Shown here: piece by piece, positions 1-9,839 of the stretch
Layout of the letters: each line of letters starts with the position of its first letter
Numbering within the stretch: the stretch's first letter is position 1
From: Methylococcales bacterium
Lineage (GTDB): Bacteria > Pseudomonadota > Gammaproteobacteria > Methylococcales > Methylomonadaceae
Length of the DNA stretch: 64,000 nt
Assembly: GCA_026399095.1 (NCBI GenBank)
Contig: JAPLRP010000039.1
Location: 22,215-86,214, forward strand
Direction of reading: 5' to 3'
Program-made: the position numbers and the translations under genes
Notes under the pieces: generated by a model
Database searches by the model: none
Told to the model about the DNA's origin: nothing
The model's input: only the letters and a program-made list of their open reading frames with translations

Positions 1-407
1 TTGATTTGAACTGAACCAGTCCCTTTAATACCTAACTCTTTAGCTGCAGCGTAAGATAAATCCATTGCTCTTCTGGAATGAAAAGGTCCTCGATCGTTTA
101 TTCGAACAATAACACTACGATTATTTTTTAGGTTAGTCACTTCAACGTATGACGAAAGCGGTAAGGTTCTATGAGCTGCCGTCATGGCATACATGTTAAA
201 TTTTTCGCCGTTAGCCGTTCTTTTGCCATGAAATTGAACACCGTACCAAGAAACGGTAGTTTGATGACTCGCTGTTGAATGATGCTTGACTGCATGTGTT
301 TTTGAGACACGAGCCGAATGACGAGTTGATGCTTCCGCCGTAGCTATTGGACTGGAAAAATAACTGCATGCAACAACAAAAAAAACTGCTGTTATTAGTT
401 TGCTCAT
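1..407 (-). CDS. rlpA: RlpA-like septal lytic transglycosylase, partial
   Basis: The first 135 codons of a gene that runs off the left edge of the window. The start ATG reads down from 407. The N-terminus is hydrophobic and contains VVAC, an acceptable lipobox with Cys14, so the product is probably an outer-membrane lipoprotein. Next come a Ser/His-rich linker and a double-psi beta-barrel with ASWYG-like VSWYG, FHGKRTANGE and the hallmark RINDRGPF followed by DLSYAAAKELGI. These are the classic RlpA signatures. RlpA proteins cut naked glycan strands at the division septum. Any C-terminal SPOR domain lies outside the window, so full architecture is unknown. Confidence 0.88.
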   Translation of the reverse strand, partial: MSKLITAVFFVVACSYFSSPIATAEASTRHSARVSKTHAVKHHSTASHQTTVSWYGVQFHGKRTANGEKFNMYAMTAAHRTLPLSSYVEVTNLKNNRSVIVRINDRGPFHSRRAMDLSYAAAKELGIKGTGSVQI

Positions 408-604
408 AAATAAAAGCCTTTTCAAATTAAAATCTATGGCTAGTTCAATATTTAGCCATTAATAATTGGTTCAAAGATACTGGATTATGCCAAACCCTAT
501 GAATTTCCTTACATTTCCATGCTAATGGAATTATTTTGCTATAGAATTTTCAACGTGTATTTTTTAAGTTGTTAGATTTTAACTTGAGAAGTCTTAAGAG
601 CGCC

Positions 605-1387
605 TTAAGGGGGTGCAAAGCCAGAAAACCAGCCCAAACTATCTGTTGTTGCTCCAACCGGCTTATATTCAGCGCCTATCCAACCCGAATAATCTGATTT
701 TTCAATGCTTGAGAAGATAGATTCGAAATTAATCCGCCCAGTACCAGGCTGACCTCGCCCGGGACAATCAGCAAATTGAATATGACCAATTTTATGGGCG
801 TGCTGAGTAATAAATTCATCCAAATTATCACCCATCATCTGCATGTGATAAATATCATATTGCATAAACAAATTTGGCAAACTGAGTTGCTCGTATATAT
901 TCAGCATTTGTTGTCCGTTATGAACAATAAACTCAGGCATATCATTATTATTGATTGCTTCAAAAACTGTTTTAATACCTATTGGCGTAAACGCCTCAAC
1001 TGCAAAACACAGATTTTCTTTAAACGTTTTTAGATATTCCTGTTTTCGTTTTAAATTAAAACAGCATCCTGGCAAGACATTGATAAATTCAGGCTTTAGT
1101 ATTTTGGCATATTCAAGAGCTTGACCGACTGCATTGTGAAATTGGTCCTGTTTTTCAGGCACAGAGGCAAGCCCTTCACCTCCCAACAAAAGATCATCGG
1201 CAGCAATATTAAACAGTACTAATTTTAACTGTTGTTCGTTTAGGGTTTCTCTCAGCACTTCTGCGGGCAGTGCATAAGGAAACTGGATCTCAACCGCCTC
1301 GAACCCCTCTTTTTTCGCGGCTTTAAAGCGGTTAATCAGCTCTAACTCCGTGAATAAAAAACTTAAATTAGCTGAAAATTTAAGCAT
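605..1387 (-). CDS. hyi: Hydroxypyruvate isomerase
   Basis: A 260-residue TIM-barrel protein of the Hyi/xylose-isomerase-like family. It begins MLKFSANLSFLF and has the family segments GFEAVEIQFPY, VLPGC and QFADCPGRGQPGTG. Hyi interconverts hydroxypyruvate and tartronate semialdehyde. The start ATG lies inside the end of the upstream glxR gene (8-nt overlap), which implies one transcript and translational coupling. The pair fits glyoxylate or glycerate salvage. No glyoxylate carboligase is present in the window, so the source of tartronate semialdehyde is unresolved. Length matches the family. Confidence 0.85.
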   Translation of the reverse strand: MLKFSANLSFLFTELELINRFKAAKKEGFEAVEIQFPYALPAEVLRETLNEQQLKLVLFNIAADDLLLGGEGLASVPEKQDQFHNAVGQALEYAKILKPEFINVLPGCCFNLKRKQEYLKTFKENLCFAVEAFTPIGIKTVFEAINNNDMPEFIVHNGQQMLNIYEQLSLPNLFMQYDIYHMQMMGDNLDEFITQHAHKIGHIQFADCPGRGQPGTGRINFESIFSSIEKSDYSGWIGAEYKPVGATTDSLGWFSGFAPP

Positions 1388-2264
1388 TATTTTTATTAAA
1401 AAATTTAATTAAAGTAGCCGGATCTTCTTCTAAATAACCATGACTAGCGTGCAATTGTAAAAGCTGAGCAGCCAAACCCGACATGGGTATGGCACTGCCC
1501 TGTTTGATAGATAGATCAACAGCCATACTCAGATCTTTTAATAAGGTTTTTACACGCCATTTTACGGGCTCAAAGGTCGCGGTGGCCATTGCCGGACCAA
1601 TAATTTGCAAAGGCTTGGAGTCAGCGAAGCCACCAGAGAGTGCTTCCGGTATTTTTTCAGCATTTACGCCTGTTTTTTTTGCTAGTGCAATCATTTCAGC
1701 AATAACCAATACATTGCAACTAACGATCATTTGATTGCATATTTTGGTGACTTGACCGCTACCAACATCACCCATATGAGTGAGTTGTTTATAAATTGGA
1801 GCAAGTACGGTACGTGCAATATTGATATTACTTATACTACCGCCAGCCATAATAGCCAAACTACCCTGCTCAGCTCCTGAGACACCTCCCGAAACAGGCG
1901 CATCAACCCAAGACATACCGCATTTGTCATATAAAAGTGCCGCCAACTGACGAGTGTTTTCAGGGTGGATACTGGACAAGTCGATTAGCAATTGGTTAGC
2001 AGAGCCATTTATCATGATATCAGTGCATATTACCGACTCTACAGCCGTCGTATCGGTTAAGCACAGTAAAATAATATCTGATGCCTTGACTAAATCGGCA
2101 ATGGATGGAAATGCTTTAGCTCCCGCATCCATTACTTTTGCAAGCTTTTCAGGACTGCGATTCCATACATTAACTTTATAGCCGGCTCTTAGTAAGCGCA
2201 AAGTCATTGGTTCGCCCATTAAACCGATGCCGATGAAGCCAAGAATGTACATTTTATCTTTCAT
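1380..2264 (-). CDS. glxR: 2-hydroxy-3-oxopropionate (tartronate semialdehyde) reductase
   Basis: A 294-residue beta-hydroxyacid dehydrogenase. The N-terminal Rossmann fingerprint is GFIGIGLMGEPM. The substrate-binding signature is DAPVSGGVSGAEQGSLAIM, and the catalytic lysine lies in KICNQM. It reduces tartronate semialdehyde to D-glycerate with NAD(P)H. The downstream overlapping hydroxypyruvate isomerase gene favours GlxR/GarR over 3-hydroxyisobutyrate dehydrogenase, which has the same fold. An alternative start lies four codons downstream (ATG at 2252), directly before YILGFIG. It is the first gene of a two-gene minus-strand operon; 264 bases separate it from the divergent yceD. Confidence 0.83.
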   Translation of the reverse strand: MKDKMYILGFIGIGLMGEPMTLRLLRAGYKVNVWNRSPEKLAKVMDAGAKAFPSIADLVKASDIILLCLTDTTAVESVICTDIMINGSANQLLIDLSSIHPENTRQLAALLYDKCGMSWVDAPVSGGVSGAEQGSLAIMAGGSISNINIARTVLAPIYKQLTHMGDVGSGQVTKICNQMIVSCNVLVIAEMIALAKKTGVNAEKIPEALSGGFADSKPLQIIGPAMATATFEPVKWRVKTLLKDLSMAVDLSIKQGSAIPMSGLAAQLLQLHASHGYLEEDPATLIKFFNKNNA

Positions 2265-2537
2265 ACTATTTCATCAATCGGGTTATTAAAACAGTCAACA
2301 TTTTAAATCATTACCAATAAATACAAAGTTGAACCTGATAATACTTTAATTATAAGCTCACATCAGGCCTATAATAGCGATGAACTTATTATGTCCAAGG
2401 AATAAGTAAAATACTTCGAAGTTGCTGGTTCTACTATTACTACCAAGGATCACCAATAAGAAAATCTTGTACTATCTTACACATAAATCTATTTAGAGTT
2501 TGACGCGTTTATTTTTTATCTATATTATTTGTCAGTT

Positions 2538-3065
2538 ATGTTAGATAGATTACCCGAATACATAGAACCGTTGCACCTTGCTGATAAGCGAGGCGCATTA
2601 AAAGGTAAAATACCATTAAGAAGCTTGGATCGTTTAGCAAAAATATTAGCTAACGACTCCGGAACAATTTCTATCGATCTTTTTTTTGGTCGTGAAGGAA
2701 GACTGGCAAAGGTTGAGGGGCATATAGAAACTGTTTTGGAACTGGAGTGCCAAAATTGCTTGGAAGCCGTTAAATGGCCCATTGATTGTAATATCAAACT
2801 AGGTATTGTCACCACAATTGATCAAGCTAATAGATTGCCAGAAGAATTTGAACCTTTAATGGTTCAGGAAGAAAAAATCCTTCTTAAAAATATTATTGAA
2901 GACGAAATATTGCTTAATTTGCCGGCATTTCCAAAGCACCAGCATACTTGTTACGTCTCGAAGACTGAAAATAACAACTTAAATACATTTGTGAGCGACG
3001 AACTGTCATCCACTAAAAACCCTTTTTCCATATTAGCCAAACTTAAAAACACTGGAGATTTATAA
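2538..3065 (+). CDS. yceD: YceD/DUF177 large-rRNA accumulation protein
   Basis: Member of the DUF177 family that sits directly upstream of rpmF in most bacteria and is linked to 23S rRNA accumulation. Visible signatures are the N-terminal [15 protein letters not shown], and [10 protein letters not shown], the usual cysteine-containing motif in the middle. ATG 2538 is chosen; a TTG at 2529 in the same frame would add three residues, and neither has a clear Shine-Dalgarno. The stop overlaps the rpmF start by one base (TAATG), so the two are translationally coupled. It opens the long ribosome/fatty-acid cluster. Confidence 0.88.
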   Translation: MLDRLPEYIEPLHLADKRGALKGKIPLRSLDRLAKILANDSGTISIDLFFGREGRLAKVEGHIETVLELECQNCLEAVKWPIDCNIKLGIVTTIDQANRLPEEFEPLMVQEEKILLKNIIEDEILLNLPAFPKHQHTCYVSKTENNNLNTFVSDELSSTKNPFSILAKLKNTGDL

Positions 3066-3247
3066 TGGCCGTACAAAAAAGTAAAGTATCGCGTTCAAGA
3101 CGCGGCCAGCGTCGTTCTCACGATGCTTTAACTGCTAAAGCATTGTCTCAAGATCCTATAACAGGTGAAATGCATTTACGTCATCATGTAACGCCAGGCG
3201 GTTATTTTAAAGGTCGCCAAATTGTAACCACAAGCGACGAAGATTAA
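3065..3247 (+). CDS. rpmF: 50S ribosomal protein L32
   Basis: A 60-residue basic protein beginning [20 protein letters not shown], a textbook bacterial L32 start, with the [18 protein letters not shown] segment typical of gammaproteobacterial L32. It lacks the four zinc-binding cysteines seen in some L32 paralogues. It overlaps yceD by one base and is followed by a hairpin before plsX, the usual yceD-rpmF-plsX order that ties ribosome production to lipid synthesis. Confidence 0.97.
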   Translation: MAVQKSKVSRSRRGQRRSHDALTAKALSQDPITGEMHLRHHVTPGGYFKGRQIVTTSDED

Positions 3248-3276
3248 TAATTCTTCCGCATCCGGAATGATGCTGT

Positions 3277-3298
3277 GCCGAACCATAAATGGTTCGGC
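3277..3298 (+). terminator. Hairpin between rpmF and plsX (attenuator-like)
   Basis: Perfect 8-bp inverted repeat (GCCGAACC / GGTTCGGC) with a 6-base loop, 29 bases after the rpmF stop. Only a short pyrimidine run follows, so full termination is doubtful. It may set the ratio of L32 to plsX-fab transcripts. An in-frame ATG at 3289 lies in its loop and arm, which argues against that codon being the plsX start. Confidence 0.45.
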
Positions 3299-3330
3299 TT
3301 CTTTCAATAACTGCGGAGTTGCTCTTCAGC

Positions 3331-4359
3331 GTGAGTTTAACAATTTCAATTGATGCAATGGGCGGGGATTTTGGTCCCGAAGTCACCATTCCGGCATCAT
3401 TGGATTGCTTAAAAAACAATCCAGACTTAAAGCTAATTTTAGTAGGTGATCAATCTGTTATTAAACAATTGTTGCCAAACCAATTGGATTATTATCAAAA
3501 TAGACTCGCAATCCATCACGCATCACAATGCGTTGAAATGGATGAGTCCCCCTCTAAAGCACTAAAAAACAAAAAAGACTCATCCATGCGCGTTGCCATC
3601 AACTTGGTTCGTGATGGACATGCAGATGCATGTGTTAGCGCCGGGAATACCGGGGCATTAATGGCAACTGCTCGCTTTGTTTTGAAAATGATGCCGGGGA
3701 TTGATCGACCCGCCATTATCTCAACTCTCCCGTCAATACACGGACATACACATGTGCTCGATTTGGGAGCTAATGTCGACTGTACTGCTGAACACCTATT
3801 TCAATTTGCCATAATGGGCAATGAATTAGTTAAAGCGGTTGAAGCGATTGATAACCCAAAAGTTGGCTTATTAAATATTGGCGAAGAGGACACAAAAGGC
3901 AACGAACAGGTTAAAGCTGCCGCAAAATTATTAGAAAACTCATCATTAAATTACATTGGCTACGTAGAAGGTAATTCTTTAAATGCTGGACATATTAAAG
4001 TTGATTTGATTGTTACCGATGGATTTGTCGGCAATGTTGCACTTAAGTCCATTGAAGGAGCAGCCAAAATGATTGGCACAGCTTTAAAAGAAGCTTTTGA
4101 GAAAAACATCTTTACCAAGATAGCAGGCTTGATTGCCTACCCGGCTCTTAAATTGGTCAAACAACGCATTGACCCGCGCCTATATAATGGAGCAAGTTTT
4201 TTAGGTCTTCGTGGACTCGTTATTAAAAGTCATGGTGGGGCGGACGTTTTAGCCTTTAAAACAGCGATTCAGCTTGCCGTTTGCGAAGTCGAACAAGATA
4301 TTATCAGAAAGATAAGCGAACAAGTTGAGAAAATCTTGGCTCTTAGAGAAACCGCATGA
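3331..4359 (+). CDS. plsX: Phosphate acyltransferase PlsX
   Basis: Converts acyl-ACP to acyl-phosphate at the start of phospholipid synthesis, acting peripherally on the inner membrane. The N-terminal [19 protein letters not shown] and the later [15 protein letters not shown] and [15 protein letters not shown] are PlsX hallmarks. The reading frame is open back to ATG 3289, but that codon lies in a hairpin and would add 14 non-conserved residues. GTG 3331, preceded by GCGGAG, puts the protein start where the family normally begins. It overlaps fabH by four bases (ATGA). Confidence 0.93.
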   Translation: MSLTISIDAMGGDFGPEVTIPASLDCLKNNPDLKLILVGDQSVIKQLLPNQLDYYQNRLAIHHASQCVEMDESPSKALKNKKDSSMRVAINLVRDGHADACVSAGNTGALMATARFVLKMMPGIDRPAIISTLPSIHGHTHVLDLGANVDCTAEHLFQFAIMGNELVKAVEAIDNPKVGLLNIGEEDTKGNEQVKAAAKLLENSSLNYIGYVEGNSLNAGHIKVDLIVTDGFVGNVALKSIEGAAKMIGTALKEAFEKNIFTKIAGLIAYPALKLVKQRIDPRLYNGASFLGLRGLVIKSHGGADVLAFKTAIQLAVCEVEQDIIRKISEQVEKILALRETA

Positions 4360-5324
4360 TTCGTTATTCAAGAGTTATAGGCACTGGCGGTTATTTACCG
4401 GAAGAAATTAGAACCAATGAAGAAATTTCAAAGACCGTTGATACTTCAGATAGCTGGATTTATGAGCGCACCGGCATTAAAAGTCGTCGAATTGCTGGGC
4501 CTAATGAATCTGCAGCCAGCATGGCAGAAATTGCTGCGAGACAAGCAATAGAGGCTGCGGATTGTGATCCGGAAACCATTGACTTAATTATTGTTGCAAC
4601 AGGAACGCCAGATCATGTTTATCCAAGTACAGGATGCTTATTACAGCAAAGACTAGGCATTAAAAATGCTGCAGCGTTTGATGTTCAAGCCGCTTGTTCC
4701 GGCTCAATATTTGCCTTAAATATTGCCGATCAATACATCAAATCAGGCGCGGCAAAAAAAGTACTTATAGTTGGCACTGAAGTTTGCTCACGCATTGTCG
4801 ACTGGACCGATCGTGGCACCTGCATTTTATTCGGCGATGGAGCTGGAGCAATATTATTGGGCGCATCTGAGCAAGCCGGGGTTTTATCTACGCACATACA
4901 TTCAGACGGCGAATTTAAAGACCTACTATATTGTCCAAACCCCCAAGCGGCTACCGATACTAATAAAAGTGAGCTCGGTTTCATCAGCATGCGTGGTAAC
5001 GAGGTCTTTAAGGTGGCCGTCAATACTCTGGGTCGAATTGTCGATGAAACCTTAGAAGCCAATAAAATGAACAAATCTGATATTGACTGGCTGGTTCCTC
5101 ATCAGGCCAACATAAGAATCATTATGGCGACCGCTAAAAAATTAAAAATGTCCATGAATCAGGTTGTCGTGACCCTTGAAAATCAAGGCAATACTTCATC
5201 TGCTTCTGTTCTTCTTGCCTTTAACGAGGCAATTCGCGATGGCCGCATTAAACGCGGACAAGTAGTCCTGCTTGAAGCCTTTGGAGCCGGATTCACTTGG
5301 GGATCGGCATTAATTAAATATTAA
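4356..5324 (+). CDS. fabH: Beta-ketoacyl-ACP synthase III
   Basis: Initiates type II fatty acid synthesis by condensing acetyl-CoA with malonyl-ACP. At 322 residues it is full length. The Cys-His-Asn catalytic set is visible: Cys114 in QAACSGS, His249 in VPHQANIRI and Asn279 in [10 protein letters not shown]. The glycine-rich C-terminus [13 protein letters not shown] is typical. The start overlaps the plsX stop as ATGA, and fabD follows 16 bases later, so it is part of one operon. Confidence 0.96.
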   Translation: MIRYSRVIGTGGYLPEEIRTNEEISKTVDTSDSWIYERTGIKSRRIAGPNESAASMAEIAARQAIEAADCDPETIDLIIVATGTPDHVYPSTGCLLQQRLGIKNAAAFDVQAACSGSIFALNIADQYIKSGAAKKVLIVGTEVCSRIVDWTDRGTCILFGDGAGAILLGASEQAGVLSTHIHSDGEFKDLLYCPNPQAATDTNKSELGFISMRGNEVFKVAVNTLGRIVDETLEANKMNKSDIDWLVPHQANIRIIMATAKKLKMSMNQVVVTLENQGNTSSASVLLAFNEAIRDGRIKRGQVVLLEAFGAGFTWGSALIKY

Positions 5325-5340
5325 AAAAGCTGTTATTGAA

Positions 5341-6291
5341 ATGAGCAAACAAATATACAACTTAGCCTTTGTGTTTCCGGGGCAGGGCTCCCAATCGTTG
5401 GGGATGCTTTCAGACCTTGCAACCAACCATAATGAAGTCAAACAAACCTTTGAGCGTGCATCTGATGTACTGGACAAAGATTTGTGGTCCATTGTTACAC
5501 AAGGCCCTGAAGAAGATCTCAATCAAACACAAAACACACAACCGGCCATGTTGGCTGCTGGCGTAGCGGTTTGGGAAGTTTGGCGTAAGCAGAGTGTTAT
5601 TAGGCCAGCTTGGATGGCAGGCCATAGCCTTGGCGAATATACAGCACTGGTCTGTTCTGGCGCCTTATCTTTTGAGGATGGTATAAAACTGGTTGCCATC
5701 AGAGGCCAATTGATGCAAGAAGCAGTTCCAACGGGCGTTGGTGCTATGGCGGCTATTTTAGGGCTTGAAGATCACCAAGTAGTTAATATTTGTTCACAAG
5801 TAGCCGAGAATGAAATAGTTTCAGCCGTTAATTTTAATGCCCCTGGACAAGTAGTTATAGCGGGTAATATTGCGGCCGTTGAAAGGGCAATGTTAGCTGC
5901 AAAAGATGCAGGGGCGAAGCGAGCCATATTATTACCGGTTAGCGTACCTTCACATTGCGCCCTGATGCAATCAGCAGCCGAAAAATTGGACCCCTATTTA
6001 CTGAATACAGCTATTGATACACCAAAAATGAATCTGATCCATAACGTAGATGTAACCTCACATAATGCACCAGATGTAATTCGTAATACTTTAAAAGAAC
6101 AGCTCTATAAGCCTGTTCGTTGGGTCGACACTATTAAGTTTATGAGTGATCAGGGAGTTACCCGCTTTATCGAGTGCGGACCCGGCAAGGTTTTAATTGG
6201 CTTAAACAAACGAATTGCAAAAGAGGCCGAGCATTTTTCAATCTATAATTCTGAAACATTAAACGCAGCATTGGATGGAGCAATTGAATGA
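5341..6291 (+). CDS. fabD: Malonyl-CoA:ACP transacylase
   Basis: Loads malonyl groups onto acyl carrier protein. It begins with FVFPGQGSQSLGM, carries the nucleophile motif GHSLGE with Ser96, and has PVSVPSHCALM with the partner histidine. 316 residues is a normal length. The stop overlaps the fabG start by four bases (ATGA), consistent with coupled translation in the plsX-fabH-fabD-fabG run. Confidence 0.96.
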   Translation: MSKQIYNLAFVFPGQGSQSLGMLSDLATNHNEVKQTFERASDVLDKDLWSIVTQGPEEDLNQTQNTQPAMLAAGVAVWEVWRKQSVIRPAWMAGHSLGEYTALVCSGALSFEDGIKLVAIRGQLMQEAVPTGVGAMAAILGLEDHQVVNICSQVAENEIVSAVNFNAPGQVVIAGNIAAVERAMLAAKDAGAKRAILLPVSVPSHCALMQSAAEKLDPYLLNTAIDTPKMNLIHNVDVTSHNAPDVIRNTLKEQLYKPVRWVDTIKFMSDQGVTRFIECGPGKVLIGLNKRIAKEAEHFSIYNSETLNAALDGAIE

Positions 6292-7016
6292 CTAAGCAAA
6301 TAGCTTTAGTAACAGGTGCAAGCCGCGGCATTGGCAGGGCAATTGCCGAAAAACTGACCCAAGATGGCTTTTTTGTTATTGGGACTGCGACTTCTGATTC
6401 TGGTGCTGAATCAATTTCGACTTATTTAGGGGGAAATGGCAAAGGCCTGAAACTTGATGTATCTAATGCCGAGTCCATTGCAGAAACGATTAAAGTAGTT
6501 ACCGATGACTACGGCACACCCACTGTATTGGTCAATAACGCCGGCATTACCAGAGATAACTTGTTAATGCGGATGAAAGATGATGAATGGGATGACATCA
6601 TCAACACAAATCTAACGTCTGTTTTCAGAATGAGTAAAGCAGTTCTACGCGGGATGATGAAAGTTAAAACAGGTCGCATTATTAATATTTCGTCTGTGGT
6701 TGGCTTTACCGGCAATGCTGGGCAAGCAAATTACGCAGCCGCAAAAGCAGGTATGATTGGTTTTGCCAAATCAATGGCTAAAGAAGTAGGTTCACGCAAC
6801 ATTACTATTAATACCGTTGCACCTGGGTTTATTGATACTGATATGACCAGGGAATTAAATGATGATATTAAAAATGCCTTATTATCGTCGATTCCCTTGA
6901 ATCGTCTTGGCGAGGCAGAAGAAATTGCCCATGCCGTTGCATTTCTTGCTTCAGCTGGTGCTAGTTATATTACAGGCGAAACACTTCATGTCAATGGTGG
7001 GATGTTTATGCCTTAA
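6288..7016 (+). CDS. fabG: 3-oxoacyl-ACP reductase
   Basis: A 242-residue short-chain dehydrogenase that carries out the NADPH-dependent first reduction of fatty acid elongation. Visible elements are the TGASRGIG cofactor motif, NNAGIT, the catalytic Ser in NISSVVG, the YAAAKAG Tyr-Lys pair, and the FabG-type end ITGETLHVNGGM. Its position between fabD and acpP makes FabG rather than another SDR near certain. 140 bases separate it from acpP. Confidence 0.95.
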   Translation: MTKQIALVTGASRGIGRAIAEKLTQDGFFVIGTATSDSGAESISTYLGGNGKGLKLDVSNAESIAETIKVVTDDYGTPTVLVNNAGITRDNLLMRMKDDEWDDIINTNLTSVFRMSKAVLRGMMKVKTGRIINISSVVGFTGNAGQANYAAAKAGMIGFAKSMAKEVGSRNITINTVAPGFIDTDMTRELNDDIKNALLSSIPLNRLGEAEEIAHAVAFLASAGASYITGETLHVNGGMFMP

Positions 7017-7156
7017 TATGGTGACATTGTTGTAATATTAAGTATAATTGCCACGCCGTCTGGATTTGCCAGAGACGAGGTTTCAGTAAAACTAATAACA
7101 ATACCAATTTAAGTTTCAAAAAATTGAAGAGCTTACATTGTTTGAGGAATAAAATT

Positions 7157-7387
7157 ATGAGTAACATTGAAGAACGAGTAAAAAAAATTGTTGCAGAGCA
7201 ATTGGGTGTTAAAGAAGATATAGCTAACGACGCTTCATTCGTAGATGACCTTGGCGCTGATTCTTTGGACACAGTAGAACTCGTTATGGCTCTTGAAGAA
7301 GAATTCGAATGCGAAATTCCGGATGATGAAGCTGAAAAAATCACAACAGTTCAACAAGCTATCGATTACGTGAGTAAAAACGCGTAA
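7157..7387 (+). CDS. acpP: Acyl carrier protein
   Basis: A 76-residue acidic protein, [18 protein letters not shown], with the phosphopantetheine site [10 protein letters not shown]. It carries growing acyl chains for the surrounding Fab enzymes. ATG 7157, preceded by TTTGAGGAA, is the start; the frame stays open 11 codons upstream to a TTG that lacks family support. A long palindrome follows the stop, so acpP is likely to yield a separate, abundant short mRNA, as is common for this gene. Confidence 0.97.
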   Translation: MSNIEERVKKIVAEQLGVKEDIANDASFVDDLGADSLDTVELVMALEEEFECEIPDDEAEKITTVQQAIDYVSKNA

Positions 7388-7397
7388 AACTGATTTA

Positions 7398-7424
7398 AGT
7401 GGATGAACTTATAGTTCATCCACT
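7398..7424 (+). terminator. 12-bp palindrome after acpP
   Basis: A perfect 12-bp stem (AGTGGATGAACT with its complement) and a 3-base loop, 11 bases after the acpP stop. No T-run follows, so it could be a processing or 3-prime-stabilising stem, or a partial terminator separating acpP from fabF. Confidence 0.5.
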
Positions 7425-7576
7425 AAGCGGCTGCTTATAAAATAGCTGTACACCGTACAACATTTATCAAATGAATTATCGGGTAAACTTATACGTCTAT
7501 ACAACATATTTATGAAGCCACTAGATCTCACCTCGTTGACCTCCTCTTCACCTTTCTTAAGGTACGGTAAATCACA

Positions 7577-8821
7577 TTGAGCAAACGTCGAGTTGTAATA
7601 ACTGGATTGGGTGCGGTTACTTGCTTAGCCAACACCGTCGCAGAAACATGGAACGGCATTCTTAATGCTAAAAGCGGCATAAGTCCAATCGATTCTTTTG
7701 ATATTTCTCCATTTGCCAGCACGTTTGGCGGAGTAATAAGAAATTTTGATATCTCCCAATACATATCTGATAAAGATGCAAAACGGATGGATGGTTTTGT
7801 TCATTACGGTATCGCGGCAGGTTGTCAAGCTATTGAAGATTCTGGAATTGAAGTTACCGAAGCCAATGCTGAACGCATTGGTGTAGCAATAGGCGCGGGA
7901 ATTGGTGGCATTACAGGCATCGAAGAGTGCTATGCAACCTACGAAAAAGGCGGGCCACGTAGAATTTCGCCATTTTTTGTGCCTGGCAATATCATAAATA
8001 TGATATCAGGAAATCTTTCGATCAAATATGGCCTTAAAGGCCCCAACTTTGCTATTGTCACTGCCTGTGCAACAGGCACCCATAATATTGGCGATGCTGC
8101 TCGTATAATTGCTTATGGTGATGCCGACGTTATGGTTGCCGGAGGGGCAGAGCGATGCACATCCTCACCCACAGCAATGGGTGGTTTTGCATCTGCCAAA
8201 GCGTTGTCACGCCGTAATGAAGATCCACAGAGAGCAAGTCGTCCTTGGGATAAAGACCGTGATGGTTTTGTATTAAGTGATGGTGCCGGTGTTGTTGTTC
8301 TGGAAGAATTGGAACATGCTAAAGCACGTGGCGCAAAAATTTATGCTGAACTAATCGGCTATGGCATGAGCGGTGACGCTTATCATATAACAACTCCTTC
8401 AGCAGGAGGCGAAGGCGCTGCTCGTTGCATGAAAAATGCTCTACGTGACGCAGGTTTAAATGTAGATGATGTTGATTACATCAATGCCCATGGAACTTCT
8501 ACACCTGCTGGCGATGTAGGTGAAACTCAAGCGATGAAAGCTGCATTGGGAGGCCACGCATTTAAGGTTGCAATAAGCTCAACTAAATCAATGCTTGGAC
8601 ACATGCTAGGAGCTGCTGGTGGTATTGAGGCAGTTATTACTGCTTTAAGTATCAAAGACCAAATTGCACCTCCAACCATTAACCTAGAAAATCAAGACCC
8701 GGAATGTGACCTTGATTTTGTGCCAAATACCGCAAGAAACATGAAGATAGAAGTAGCCATGTCCAACTCATTTGGTTTTGGCGGCACTAATGGTACTTTG
8801 ATTTTTAAACGATACGAGTAA
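7577..8821 (+). CDS. fabF: Beta-ketoacyl-ACP synthase II
   Basis: The elongating condensing enzyme of fatty acid synthesis, 414 residues. It begins [17 protein letters not shown], has the active-site cysteine in [13 protein letters not shown], and the two catalytic histidines in [12 protein letters not shown] and [13 protein letters not shown]. The C-terminus [12 protein letters not shown] is characteristic. TTG 7577 is the only start that fits the family; AAGG about 14 bases upstream is a weak ribosome site. It is separated from acpP by a palindrome and 190 bases. Confidence 0.95.
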   Translation: MSKRRVVITGLGAVTCLANTVAETWNGILNAKSGISPIDSFDISPFASTFGGVIRNFDISQYISDKDAKRMDGFVHYGIAAGCQAIEDSGIEVTEANAERIGVAIGAGIGGITGIEECYATYEKGGPRRISPFFVPGNIINMISGNLSIKYGLKGPNFAIVTACATGTHNIGDAARIIAYGDADVMVAGGAERCTSSPTAMGGFASAKALSRRNEDPQRASRPWDKDRDGFVLSDGAGVVVLEELEHAKARGAKIYAELIGYGMSGDAYHITTPSAGGEGAARCMKNALRDAGLNVDDVDYINAHGTSTPAGDVGETQAMKAALGGHAFKVAISSTKSMLGHMLGAAGGIEAVITALSIKDQIAPPTINLENQDPECDLDFVPNTARNMKIEVAMSNSFGFGGTNGTLIFKRYE

Positions 8822-8909
8822 TACCGAATAATTAGCACTATTTTAAACTTAAATATAGTGTCATTATAAATTGAAAACTCGACCAGCTTTTTATCTAAGT
8901 CCTCCGTAC

Positions 8910-8943
8910 CAACAGGCACGCATCGTAAGTTACGTACCTGTTG
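8910..8943 (+). terminator. Imperfect hairpin downstream of fabF
   Basis: An 11-bp inverted repeat with one mismatch (CAACAGGCACG against CGTACCTGTTG), 12-base loop, in the 184-base gap between fabF and pabC. No clear T-run follows. It may be a weak terminator or an mRNA stem at the end of the fab section. Confidence 0.35.
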
Positions 8944-9005
8944 ATAGCTATTGAACCAAATAAAAAATTAATTTAAATATCCACCTTAATTTATTACCAT
9001 TCCTT

Positions 9006-9839
9006 ATGATTCTGATTAATGGTGAATTCAAGACGCATATTGAAGTATCTGATCGAGGATTTCAATATGGCGATGGATTATTTGAAACAATAGCAATAAC
9101 CAACGGCCAACCAGCTTTTCTTGATCGGCATTTAAATCGATTACAAGCAGGCTGCAATAGACTTCACATTCCTTTCCCCAATACAAAACTTCTTACCTTT
9201 GAAGCAAAAAATATTTGCCAAAAAGCAGATAAAGGGGTTCTCAAAATCATAGTCACTCGCGGATCAGGTGGCAGAGGTTATCGTCAACCCGATAACATTA
9301 AGACCAATCGCGTATTAAGCATACATCCCTTTCCAGATTATCCAAACGCCTATAAAGATCAAGGCATAGTTGCGCGTTTTTGCGATACTCGCTTAGGTTT
9401 AAACCCTGGACTAGCCGGCCTTAAGCACCTAAATCGACTTGAGCAAGTTATAGCAAGAGCAGAATGGAACACTACTGATATTCAGGAAGGGATTATGCTG
9501 GATATAAATGGACATGTTATTGAAGGAACAATGAGCAATATTTTTTATGTTAAAAATGATATTCTTTATACATCTTCGCTATCATTTTCCGGTGTTGCGG
9601 GCATTATGCGCGGACTTATAATAGCAATATCATCCAAACTGGGCTTTTCTACGACAGAGCATACTTTTACCCAAGATGATCTATTATTGGCCGATGAAAT
9701 ATTTGTATGTAATTCAATAATTGGAATCTGGCCCATCAAACAAATAGAAAAAACTCATTTGTCTATTGGTGAAAGAACACAACAATTACAAAACACGTTA
9801 ATTAATTTCCAAAACGAGGCATACAAGGGTGATCTTTAA
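9006..9839 (+). CDS. pabC: Aminodeoxychorismate lyase
   Basis: A PLP-dependent fold-type IV enzyme releasing 4-aminobenzoate for folate synthesis. Family features are VSDRGFQYGDGLFETI at the N-terminus, the cofactor lysine in AGLKHLNRLEQV, and VIEGTMSNIFYV. The branched-chain aminotransferase IlvE and D-amino acid transaminases share the fold. The position just before mltG and tmk is the usual pabC site in gammaproteobacteria and decides the call. It overlaps mltG by 11 bases. Confidence 0.9.
   Translation: MILINGEFKTHIEVSDRGFQYGDGLFETIAITNGQPAFLDRHLNRLQAGCNRLHIPFPNTKLLTFEAKNICQKADKGVLKIIVTRGSGGRGYRQPDNIKTNRVLSIHPFPDYPNAYKDQGIVARFCDTRLGLNPGLAGLKHLNRLEQVIARAEWNTTDIQEGIMLDINGHVIEGTMSNIFYVKNDILYTSSLSFSGVAGIMRGLIIAISSKLGFSTTEHTFTQDDLLLADEIFVCNSIIGIWPIKQIEKTHLSIGERTQQLQNTLINFQNEAYKGDL

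Noticed and set aside
3289..3330. Upstream in-frame ATG extension of plsX
   Set aside because: The codon lies in the loop and arm of the post-rpmF hairpin and adds residues not seen at the start of PlsX proteins; GTG 3331 is better.
7045..7080. Possible terminator hairpin between fabG and acpP
   Set aside because: CGTCTGG and CCAGAGACG pair only with a two-base bulge and no T-run follows; too weak to list.
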